Shown: positions 22,116-29,269 of the stretch, one piece after another
How the letters are laid out: each line of letters opens with the position of its first letter
How positions within the stretch are numbered: position 1 is the stretch's first letter
DNA from: DATKWV01 sp035529405
Lineage (GTDB): Bacteria > Planctomycetota > Phycisphaerae > Sedimentisphaerales > Anaerobacaceae
Assembly (NCBI GenBank): GCA_035529405.1
Contig: DATKWV010000193.1
Location: 1 to 30,109, forward strand
Length of the DNA stretch: 30,109 nucleotides
Reading direction: 5' to 3'
Program-made: the position numbers and the translations under genes
Notes under the pieces: model-generated
What the model was told of the DNA's origin: nothing
What the model saw: the letters and a program-made list of their open reading frames with translations, nothing else
Database searches by the model: none

Positions 22116-22808
22116 TCACAGGTGCTTGTGAATAATCGAGGTAATGTTGTGCAGTCTTTCCTCAAGAAGTACAATGCATTCCTCTGTATGTTTCCGTCCG
22201 GCAATTTCGCTCTGGAGTTGCTCATTGGCCTGTTTTAATTCCGCCGCCTGGCGGTCGAACTGCTGCTGCAGCTGGCAATATTCCGGCGTGACGGCCTGGG
22301 ACCGGTCGGATTCAGGGGGACAGTCCGCATCAGGGGCCTGCGGCCGGCAGTTATGCTGATTGAGCATAGATTCAAGCTCAGTTCGGTATTGTCTCAACTG
22401 CTGCCTGGTGCGTTCCTGCTCGGAGATATCCGCAGCGAAAACGATAAGTCCGAGCGGTTCATCGTGCCGGTTTTTTACCGCGACTAATTTCGTAAGCGTG
22501 GGAAAGACCGTTCCGTCACTTTTGACGTGTTCAACAGGGCCTTCGAGTCTGCCTCTGCGCTTGGTTTCCTCAATCAAAGGGACAACGTCGGTTTTCATCT
22601 GCTTTTCGGTGTGAAATATGCCGAACTGTTTTCCAACAAGCTGGTCGGATCCGTTGCAGCCGTGCATGGCTGCCCAGGCGGTATTAACAAATCTAATAGC
22701 GCCGTCAAGGTCAATGAGGGCAACGCCCTCGTTGGAGTGCTCGGCAACGGCAGTCAGATGCAAAAGGGCCTGCTCGACTTTTTTGTGCGCGGTTATAATA
22801 TCATCCAT
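22116..22808 (-). CDS. PAS-domain protein with C-terminal coiled coil, no kinase domain, 230 aa
   Basis: Residues ~20-130 are a PAS domain. VAEHSNEGVALIDLDGAIRF opens it, VNTAWAAMHG and LVGKQFGIFHTEKQM follow, and the PAC part runs EHVKSDGTVFPTLTKLVAVK to GLIVFAADISEQERTR. The C-terminal ~100 residues contain two helical coiled-coil stretches (130-160, 178-215) with a Pro/Cys-rich linker. No histidine kinase, GGDEF or receiver domain follows, so the signal must pass to a partner, perhaps one of the coiled-coil CBS proteins that flank it. It is convergent with the giant coiled-coil gene, with five bases between stops. No Shine-Dalgarno is evident at the ATG. Confidence 0.82.
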   Translation of the reverse strand: MDDIITAHKKVEQALLHLTAVAEHSNEGVALIDLDGAIRFVNTAWAAMHGCNGSDQLVGKQFGIFHTEKQMKTDVVPLIEETKRRGRLEGPVEHVKSDGTVFPTLTKLVAVKNRHDEPLGLIVFAADISEQERTRQQLRQYRTELESMLNQHNCRPQAPDADCPPESDRSQAVTPEYCQLQQQFDRQAAELKQANEQLQSEIAGRKHTEECIVLLEERLHNITSIIHKHL

Positions 22809-23154
22809 TTGGCCAATCCATAAACCACTGACACCATCCTTAGACCCGGTGCAAAAGCCTGCGACAGCGATAAGTTCAAAAAACCTGTTACCCGATAAGG
22901 TCGAAATTCGGTCACAACCAGAATCAAGGCTGCCGGCATCATTAATGCAGATTATTCAGGTGTTGTTGCGCAAACGCGTCCCTACGTGCGGCTGCCTGTA
23001 TATTGCCCCCTTCCCTGACAGGCACAAGGTATAAGTGTAGCAGCTTTAAGGCAAATGTCAAGATTTGAATTGATTCGGGCAAAGAAACGCCTTTCGGGGA
23101 TAAGGGCAGATGGGAGACGGCGCTGGAATTTTCCTGTCAGGACACAGCAACGGG
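22809..23154. other. Intergenic stretch between the PAS and CBS genes
   Basis: No supported gene. It contains two copies of the CCTGNCAGG palindrome (23014-23022; 23133-23141). As both neighbours read leftward, it should hold the PAS promoter and the end of the CBS transcript. I see no clear -35/-10 or T-tailed stem. Confidence 0.45.
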
Positions 23155-24444
23155 CTATACGCCGGCAGGCTGCGGCTGTTGGGCGGCTGCATGTGCACTG
23201 GCCGGGAGAGCGGCAGAATTCTTCAGTTTCAACAGCGTCTTGAAGATGCTGGTTTCCAGCACTGCGCCCTGGACCTTGCCCTGCGCGTCCACGACGGGCA
23301 AACACAGGACATTAAACTGGCGCATATGATTCATTATCGTCAAAACCGGGGTGTCGGGCCTTATCGTATGAACCGGCCTGCTCATTATCCATTTGATTCT
23401 TATCTGCAGCGTGGCGTCATCCAGCGGCCGACGCCATTTGGCAAACATAGGACGCAGATATGGACTGATTGCACCGGTCAGGTCGGACTTAGAGACAATT
23501 CCTTCGAGCATATTGTCTCGTCCAACCATCAGGTAGCTTGCCTGATTCTGCTGCAATTTGTCCAGGGCCTGCTGGACACTGTCGTCAGGATTTGCCCATA
23601 CCGTCTCTTTTTGCATAACGTCCGCAGCGCACATAGCCGAAAGTCCGCCGGCATATTCTTTGGCCGGTGTCATAGGGTGCTCGCCGGGCAGGTTCGCGGG
23701 TGATTGACCCATTCTGGCGATGGCCGCAGAAACGGGCTGACCCTGAGCGCTACCCACCGCCATTACCGGTTGTCCGGGAACCACACCGCCAGCAGTACTG
23801 CTTCGGGCATGGGCCCTGACTTTTGCCACGGCGTGCCGTGCCTGTACTCTGACCTTTGCTATGGTTTCTTCAGCCTCAGCTTTGACCATTTGAATGGCCT
23901 GTTCGGCTTCGGCTTTGATGCCGTTGGCGGTATCGATGAAGGCTTTAGCCTTTTCTTCGACTTCGGCTTTTGCCTGTGCGGTTTCAGCCTGGGCCTTTGA
24001 TTTTTCCTCTGCTATTGTCCGCTCAGTTTCTGCCTTGATTTGAGCTATAGCTTCCTCGGCGGCGGCCTTGGCCTGGGCGTTCTGTTGGGCTATAGTCTGT
24101 TCGGAGTCGGCCCTGACTTTTGTAATTTCGTCGGCGTATTCTCTTGCCTTTTCTTCGGCCTGGGCGCTGGCCTGTGCCGTAGTTTCGGCAAACTCGGCTT
24201 TGAGCCGGGCCTTTTGCTTTGCGAGGGCATCAGCCAGAAGGCCGTCAATTTTTGTCGAAAGGTTTATATTGGCAACCTGCTCGGCGTGTGCCTTGGCCTG
24301 GGCCTGGGCCTGGGTTTTGAACTTTGCCACAGCCTCAAGGTGGGCCTTTTCCGTTTCCTGGGCCCTGGCCTTTACCTTGTCAATGGCGCCGCTTAATAGT
24401 CTCTCAACGGCAGATGAAACTTCGTTATTGCTGTCTTGATCCAT
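23155..24444 (-). CDS. Coiled-coil protein with C-terminal CBS pair, 429 aa (paralogue of the 1321-aa protein)
   Basis: Residues ~20-215 are an Ala/Glu/Lys-rich coiled coil, and 216-268 a Gly/Pro/Ala linker. Residues 272-405 are a CBS pair opening with CAADVMQKETVWANPDDSVQ. The segment between the CBS halves, SPYLRPMFAKWRRPLDDATLQ then IRIKWIMSRP, matches that of the giant protein almost residue for residue. This places the two in one family, although the coil here is about one fifth as long and the zinc knuckles are missing. No membrane segment. It reads leftward toward the PAS gene, away from the small-membrane-protein cluster. Its ATG at 24444 has only a weak AGAAGAAA upstream. Role unknown; a short form of the same tether is a reasonable guess. 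Confidence 0.85.
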   Translation of the reverse strand: MDQDSNNEVSSAVERLLSGAIDKVKARAQETEKAHLEAVAKFKTQAQAQAKAHAEQVANINLSTKIDGLLADALAKQKARLKAEFAETTAQASAQAEEKAREYADEITKVRADSEQTIAQQNAQAKAAAEEAIAQIKAETERTIAEEKSKAQAETAQAKAEVEEKAKAFIDTANGIKAEAEQAIQMVKAEAEETIAKVRVQARHAVAKVRAHARSSTAGGVVPGQPVMAVGSAQGQPVSAAIARMGQSPANLPGEHPMTPAKEYAGGLSAMCAADVMQKETVWANPDDSVQQALDKLQQNQASYLMVGRDNMLEGIVSKSDLTGAISPYLRPMFAKWRRPLDDATLQIRIKWIMSRPVHTIRPDTPVLTIMNHMRQFNVLCLPVVDAQGKVQGAVLETSIFKTLLKLKNSAALPASAHAAAQQPQPAGV

Positions 24445-25067
24445 AACTATGAGTTTCTTCTATTTATCGAACAAGTGAGCGCGGTTATTAAGGTAAAAAT
24501 GCGCTGGCCAGTTTGGGTAACTGTCAGAGGTATTATCGGACAAGAGATTACGCTGTCTTGAGAAAAAGAACAATTTCACAAAGACATTGCAAAATAACTT
24601 GCTCAAGGGCAGCGGTTATTTCGGCCGATAATATTCGTAATAAGAGATAACTAAAGCCCAGGCAGCGGTTTGCGCCGCTTGCCGGCGGTACGGTCGGGGA
24701 AACGGGCCGTAAAAAGCTCTGTGCAAAGGCTGCCTGAAGCGCCGGTTTTGAGCCCGCAACAGGGTGGTACAAAATGTCGGAACTATCGAAAAATAAAAGT
24801 TTTGCAGCGCTGAGGCATTCTTGACATACCCCGGACGATTGCGTAAAATCGCGACAAAGCCCAGGGTCCGGGTAAAAGGCTTGAAAGTATAAGTAATCGA
24901 CCAGCCGGTGCTGGTGTTGCAGCCGGCAGGTGAGTATAAGTGAATCAAGAAGTGAGCATGAGGCAAGAAAATTTGTGGGCATTTCAGACTGTTAAGGCTA
25001 AGGCCCAAAATAGGTGCGGCGGCAACATTGCCAAAGGGATTTCGCGGGGGTTAAAAGGAGTTTGAAA
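24445..25067. other. Divergent intergenic region with the promoter of the small-membrane-protein cluster
   Basis: The 620-bp gap between the leftward CBS gene and the rightward cluster holds no gene I trust. Leftward frames across 24548-25008 are Cys/Leu/Ser-rich with no family features. A near-consensus promoter lies at 24821-24849. It would leave a leader of about 210 bases, which contains a 35-codon frame (24958-25065). Confidence 0.5.
24821..24849 (+). promoter_or_regulatory. Strong sigma-70-type promoter of the cluster
   Basis: TTGACA (24821-24826, perfect) and TAAAAT (24844-24849, one mismatch) are 17 bases apart. Initiation would be near 24856, giving a ~210-base leader before the first small gene at 25068. 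Confidence 0.65.
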
Positions 25068-25238
25068 ATGGGATTGTTCGGATTGGCACTTCTTGGTGTA
25101 GTGCTGGGGGCCGTCGGCAGCGAGTTTCTGCGGGCAAGCAGGCCCGAACTGGTCGAGAAAATAGAGAAAGCAGCGAAACAATTAGTTGACCGCTTTTGCC
25201 AGCCAAAGCCGGGCAGCCCAAAAATTAAAGATAAATAA
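25068..25238 (+). CDS. Small single-span membrane protein with GAVG motif, 56 aa
   Basis: AAAAGGAG lies eight bases before the ATG at 25068, so this start is preferred over the upstream open frame. The product begins MGLFGLALLGVVLGAVGSEF, one hydrophobic helix with small residues at regular spacing (glycine-zipper style). An amphipathic basic/acidic helix, RPELVEKIEKAAKQLVDRF, and a short Pro/Lys tail follow. The 66-aa protein encoded next has the same plan (G-x3-GAVG-x-E, then R-x-x-P-[ED]-x-[LV]-E), so they look like paralogues. I recognise no named family. The glycine pattern suggests oligomerisation in the membrane. First gene of the cluster behind the strong promoter. Confidence 0.75.
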   Translation: MGLFGLALLGVVLGAVGSEFLRASRPELVEKIEKAAKQLVDRFCQPKPGSPKIKDK

Positions 25239-25313
25239 CAAAGTTTATATTTTAAATGAACATTTTTTTTCGTTGGGCGAACAGGTTTTTACTTTAGAAG
25301 AGAGGAAAAGGCT

Positions 25314-25514
25314 ATGCTGAAGAGTCTGGGGATTATGATAGGCGGCATATTTGTGGGCGCAGTTGGTATGGAGATTATTCACAGGAAATGTCCCGATGCA
25401 CTGGAGACGCTTTGTAAAAAAAGCAACAGTCTTAGCACAGGGATAAAAGAAGGCTTCAAGAAGGGATACGAGAACGCCACGCGCCCCGCTCGTGCCGCAA
25501 AGGCAGGTGCCTGA
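25314..25514 (+). CDS. Small single-span membrane protein with GAVG motif, 66 aa
   Basis: The start ATG has AGAGGAAAAGG upstream. The N-terminus MLKSLGIMIGGIFVGAVGME is a Gly-rich hydrophobic helix that parallels the 56-aa protein just upstream. Next come a Cys-containing region (RKCPDALETLCKK) and an amphipathic KEGFKKGYENA helix that faintly recalls YtxH-type stress proteins. The tail is basic (RPARAAKAG). The two Cys sit at residues ~25 and 32. The gap to the upstream gene is 75 bases and AT-rich, without a convincing terminator. Likely partner or redundant version of its neighbour. Function unknown. Confidence 0.75.
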   Translation: MLKSLGIMIGGIFVGAVGMEIIHRKCPDALETLCKKSNSLSTGIKEGFKKGYENATRPARAAKAGA

Positions 25515-25722
25515 TATTCGGTACAGAACAGAGCAGACGGTTTGCCGTGATACACGATACGGGTCGTGGATTTGGCGTGCGCCTGCGGGAAAAAGATAAC
25601 GGGCCTGTATGTGCAGCGACAACAAAAGCGGGGTATCGCCGTTTGAATAAAAACTGTTATACTATTTGGGATTCGGCGGCAAAAAACGGTTAAATGAAAT
25701 CTATAATCAAGGAGATAATAGT

Positions 25723-26154
25723 ATGGCGGCTCGACAAAGCAACCAGTTGGATGCTGCGGCGGTGGTAGGCAGCATATCCAAATTTGCCGGCACACTGGTG
25801 GGAGCGGTGGCGGCCACGGGCAAGAAGGTCGCCAGCCTGGCAAGCAAGCCAGCGGCAACAGATCGGGGAAAAGCACTTCGCCAGCGTATAGCTTCGCTGG
25901 AAGCGGAACTTGCATCATTGCGGCGGCAGCTTTCGAAAGCGCCTGGTGCAAAGAAAGGCAGTAAGGGCCAAAAAAGGCGGGCCGGGCAAACCAAGACACG
26001 AGTAGTGAAACCAAAGAAGTCCGGCCGTACTACCCCCAAAGCCTCCACAGACGCCAAAGCAGCACCTGAAGGCTCTCTGCCGCCGGTTACCACATCTCCG
26101 CCGCCAAGCCTTCAGGCGCCACAGAACATTGAACCAGGTAATTCGGGGTTTTAA
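25723..26154 (+). CDS. Protein with Gly/Ala-rich hydrophobic N-terminus and basic Pro-rich tail, 143 aa
   Basis: AAGGAG precedes the ATG at 25723, which fixes the start inside a longer open frame. Residues 9-40 (DAAAVVGSISKFAGTLVGAV, then AATGKKVASL) form a weakly hydrophobic, small-residue-rich helix. A short coiled coil (about 50-67, LRQRIASLEAELASLRRQL) follows, then a strongly basic Lys/Arg tract (70-110) and a Pro/Ser-rich end. The same N-terminal layout (VG-x7-AG-x2-VG-x6-GKK-[IV]-x-S) opens the HEAT protein encoded next. It may insert in or lie on a membrane as a shared targeting tag, with the basic part binding nucleic acid or acidic partners. No family name. Confidence 0.72.
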   Translation: MAARQSNQLDAAAVVGSISKFAGTLVGAVAATGKKVASLASKPAATDRGKALRQRIASLEAELASLRRQLSKAPGAKKGSKGQKRRAGQTKTRVVKPKKSGRTTPKASTDAKAAPEGSLPPVTTSPPPSLQAPQNIEPGNSGF

Positions 26155-26307
26155 GATTTCGCAAGGATTTCCGGGCTTAAAGTTGAAGAGGATTACGAAA
26201 ACAAGCGGTTGGTCTATGGTCCCAGGGACAGAGGCATACGTAACTTGTGTGTTGCGGGGTATCGACCTGCAAATCGGGGGGTTGATTTATAAAAGGAGTA
26301 CAAGAGA

Positions 26308-27756
26308 ATGGGCAGCAACAAACAAGAAACTTCCGGAATCGTTGGGGCAGCATCCAGGCGTGCCGGCGCTTTTGTAGGGACTTCGGTGGTTATGGGTAAA
26401 AAGATTACGAGCTTCGGAACCAGCGGCGCGGCATCGCTAAGAGGAATGGTTGGGCGGTTGGCTGAAAAGGTGTCGCCGCTTAAAGTTAAACAAATCGGCC
26501 TGCGAACCAAAAAGGAAGGGCCCGCAGCGGAAGAACCATCCGAGGAAGCTGACGCCAGGAAGGGTGCAGCCAGGGCGCTGGTGACTGCGCTGGAGTCGAA
26601 TCTTGCCTCTGCGCGCGATGAGCTTGCCAATGCACGAAAACAGGCTGAACAATCACAGTCCGAGCTTTTATCACAACTGAAGGCCCTGCAAACGGAGAAG
26701 GAATCTTTGCTTTGCGACATCGGGAAAGTACATAATCAGGTCAAGAAAATCGAAAAGCATGAAGACCAAGTCAAGGCCGAGGCGGCAATGCTGCAGCAGG
26801 ACCTTGTCGTCGCCAAGCGCCAAATAAAGAAGGCTTACCGGGCAAAAGCCGCAGAGTCGGACCAGGCGCCAAAAGTTGATATCAAGCTCGTGCCAGGCCC
26901 AGCAGAGGAAACGGAAATGGACAAGGCACAGCAGAAGCTGGAGTCCATAGTCGAGGACTATGAGGCCGCAGGGCAGGAGCAGATAAGTGAAAAGCAGGAA
27001 CAGGCAGAGGTTCAAATCCCGGTTCCCAGTTACGGACCGTCCGCTGTCGAAGTGGCGCTGGATGAAGTTGATTCTGCAGTATTTGCCAGAGGTACGGACA
27101 AAATAATCTTCATTAGAGCACTTTCTGAGCTTGTCAGCCAGGACGCATCGGTACGTGCCGACGCGGTCAGAACAATAGCCGTGGTGCGTCATGAGTTGTC
27201 AATCAGGACAATTATTGCCCATATCGCCAGCGAACCATCGGCACAGGTGCGCCAGGAGTGTATTAAGGCCCTTACCGGTCTTGGGATGAAGGAATCGCTG
27301 GGGACTATCGAACAGGCATTGACCGACCCGGCGGCCGGTGTACGGCTGGCTGCGGTGTGGGGGGTATATCGCCTGGCCCAGGCCGACAGTGCGCCGATAT
27401 TGCTGCGTATGTTGTCCGATAAAGATGAAGAGGTCCGGCGGCGGGCCGCCACCTGTATAGGCTGGCTGGGCCAAAAAGAACTTGCAGTGGAGTTACTGCC
27501 GCTATTGGCCGATAGTAGTACTACGGTTCGTCGTGCTGTTGCCGAGGTGCTGGGCAACCTGGGTTCCCGGCACGTGGTTTCGGCGCTGATTGAGCGTCTT
27601 AAAGACCCCAACAGGGTAACCAGAAAGGTAATTCTGTCGGCCATAGAGAAAATTACCGGAAAGAAGATGGGTTCCCGGCTGCCGTCGGACGAAAAAGCCC
27701 TCGAGCGTTTGGTTGCCAGATGGTACGGTTGGTGGAAGGAAGAGTTGCTGGGCTGA
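26308..27756 (+). CDS. HEAT-repeat protein with hydrophobic N-terminal tag and coiled coil, 482 aa
   Basis: AAAGGAG precedes the ATG. Three parts are visible. Residues 9-37 (SGIVGAASRRAGAFVGTSVV, then MGKKITS) match the N-terminal tag of the preceding 143-aa protein. Residues ~85-235 form a coiled coil with Glu/Lys/Gln heptads. Residues ~264-455 contain at least five HEAT-type helical repeats with the D-x-x-x-x-V-R-x-x-A-[AV] signature (DASVRADAVRTIA, EPSAQVRQECIKAL, DPAAGVRLAAVWGV, DEEVRRRAATCIGWL, STTVRRAVAEVLGNLG). The end is Trp/Tyr-rich (RWYGWWKEELL). Such repeats usually bind proteins, and a subset (lyase-type) carry bilin or repair functions, with no sign of that here. A scaffold that joins a membrane tag to protein partners is the likely role. 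Confidence 0.82.
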   Translation: MGSNKQETSGIVGAASRRAGAFVGTSVVMGKKITSFGTSGAASLRGMVGRLAEKVSPLKVKQIGLRTKKEGPAAEEPSEEADARKGAARALVTALESNLASARDELANARKQAEQSQSELLSQLKALQTEKESLLCDIGKVHNQVKKIEKHEDQVKAEAAMLQQDLVVAKRQIKKAYRAKAAESDQAPKVDIKLVPGPAEETEMDKAQQKLESIVEDYEAAGQEQISEKQEQAEVQIPVPSYGPSAVEVALDEVDSAVFARGTDKIIFIRALSELVSQDASVRADAVRTIAVVRHELSIRTIIAHIASEPSAQVRQECIKALTGLGMKESLGTIEQALTDPAAGVRLAAVWGVYRLAQADSAPILLRMLSDKDEEVRRRAATCIGWLGQKELAVELLPLLADSSTTVRRAVAEVLGNLGSRHVVSALIERLKDPNRVTRKVILSAIEKITGKKMGSRLPSDEKALERLVARWYGWWKEELLG

Positions 27757-27876
27757 TAAACCGGTGCCGAGAATATAATGAAAATTGGTTTCACAAGATG
27801 CAGATTTCGATTGTGAATTCAGTTTTGAGAAGGTCACAGGGCGCAGACCGTTAACATAAGTTAAGGAGGTCATCTG

Positions 27877-28938
27877 ATGCCAAAAACTCGGAAACAAAAC
27901 ACAAAAGCAAGCAGAACAGACACAGCCAGTTCGGGGACCAGAGAAGTCGGGCGGGGCCATTCGCATAGCGGCGCCAAAGCCAGCGGTGTGGACGAGGCTG
28001 TACTTGCTGCGTTTGACGCTGTGGAGTTCGGCGATACGGCACGGCGAGGTCACGGCACAGGTAAATCGGCCGGTCGTGTGGTAGAGGATGCCCCGATGAG
28101 GATGGAAGACTATGCCGATGTTTCAGAGGAGCGGGCCAGCATAATCTCCATAGTCAGGGGGCTGGAAGGACAGGTTGAGACGGCATTCAAGCTTAAAGAG
28201 GTGCTCGAGACCGAACTTGACGGCGTGCATAAGAAGCTGTCGGAAGAGTCCGCTGTTCGGGCACACCTTGAAGCCCGGGTCAGTTCCCTCGAAGCCGAGG
28301 CGGCGCTTGTCGAGCAGCTGCGTGAGGACATCGCCTTTGCCGAGGAAGAGCGAAACAAGTTTGCCACCCAGGCGGCGGAAATGCGGCCGCAGCTGGAGGC
28401 AACTACCAGGGAGCGCAACTCACAGGCTGATGAGATGACCTCTTTGAAGGCACATACCAAGGCCCTGGAAGGCGAAAAGATGGCCCTTGAGGCTCAAGTG
28501 ATGAATCTCAAGGATAAGGTGGCGGATATCGAGCACATGCGCGAGGAAGTCGATAAGCTTACGCAGATGCGTCGGGAACTGGATGAGCAGGTACGCGAGC
28601 TGGCCGACAGTCTGGAATCCAGTGACACTACGAAGAACATACTCGAGAAAGAGCTCGACAGCGTGCGTGAGGAAATAGAGGTGCTGCGATATAAGCTTTC
28701 AGAAGCCGACGGTCGCGGGGCCGACATGCGAGGTCAACTCGAGGACCAGCAGGCCACCAACAGAAGCCTTATGGAAATCAAGGCGCGCCAGGACAGTGAG
28801 ATAAAGACGCTGAAGGCCAACTACGAAACCTCCAAGACCGAATTGACCGCATTCAAGAGTGCATTGCATGACATACGCAGTGAGGCCACTCGCACCAGCG
28901 GCCGGGTCCGCCAGCGGTATTTTAAGCCGAGGAATTAA
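27877..28938 (+). CDS. Long coiled-coil protein, 353 aa
   Basis: TAAGGAGGT, a near-perfect Shine-Dalgarno, lies seven bases before the ATG, so strong translation is expected. Residues 1-75 are polar and disordered-looking (Ser/Thr/Gly/His). Residues ~85-340 are an almost continuous coiled coil with SMC/tropomyosin-like heptads (LEGQVETAFKLKEVLETEL, LEARVSSLEAEAALVEQL and so on). The end is basic (RVRQRYFKPRN). No membrane segment, ATPase or other enzymatic motif is visible. It is the last gene of the rightward cluster, 120 bases after the HEAT gene. By position and composition it belongs with the other coil proteins. Function unknown; a structural filament component is plausible. Confidence 0.78.
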   Translation: MPKTRKQNTKASRTDTASSGTREVGRGHSHSGAKASGVDEAVLAAFDAVEFGDTARRGHGTGKSAGRVVEDAPMRMEDYADVSEERASIISIVRGLEGQVETAFKLKEVLETELDGVHKKLSEESAVRAHLEARVSSLEAEAALVEQLREDIAFAEEERNKFATQAAEMRPQLEATTRERNSQADEMTSLKAHTKALEGEKMALEAQVMNLKDKVADIEHMREEVDKLTQMRRELDEQVRELADSLESSDTTKNILEKELDSVREEIEVLRYKLSEADGRGADMRGQLEDQQATNRSLMEIKARQDSEIKTLKANYETSKTELTAFKSALHDIRSEATRTSGRVRQRYFKPRN

Positions 28939-29269
28939 CAGACTGTCTGCCGTGGCAACATTGGCGCGTTCTGCATTTTGTAAATGACGTGGACGGCGGC
29001 TGTATTAGTGCGTCACGGATAAAGGGACAATTCGGTCGAAAAACTTCCCGGCAGGGGGCCAAACGCACATCTTTGGGGTCAGATTTCAAGCCTCTTGGCC
29101 GGCGGCGCAGCAGGGTGTAGCCGCAAAAACAGGCGAAAATTCTGATTGGTCGAGCTTGGCCGGGCGGGATCAATTACAGGGGGAAAATAACATAATCACT
29201 TCTTAAAAGGTATTGACTACATCTAAAACCTGCCGCCGGAAACCAAATCGAGCATGAATGCTGCCAATA
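28939..29269. other. Convergent intergenic stretch
   Basis: It lies between the rightward coil gene and the leftward transporter gene. No supported gene, RNA or clear terminator was found. A 12-codon frame at about 29253 is too short to credit. Confidence 0.45.

Noticed and set aside
23110..24439. Rightward frames opposite the 429-aa CBS gene
   Set aside because: Same effect: antisense of a low-complexity coil. The CBS motif proves the minus frame.
24548..25008. Leftward frames of 130 and 144 codons in the cluster promoter region
   Set aside because: Cys/Leu/Ser-rich, no ribosome site, and they would cover a near-consensus rightward promoter.
24958..25065. 35-codon frame before the first small membrane protein
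   Set aside because: Weak ribosome site and no motif. Could be a leader peptide, so it is mentioned only as part of a finding.
27774..27779. TATAAT between the HEAT and coil genes
   Set aside because: The nearest TTG-like -35 is 23 bases upstream, too far, and no extended -10 is present.
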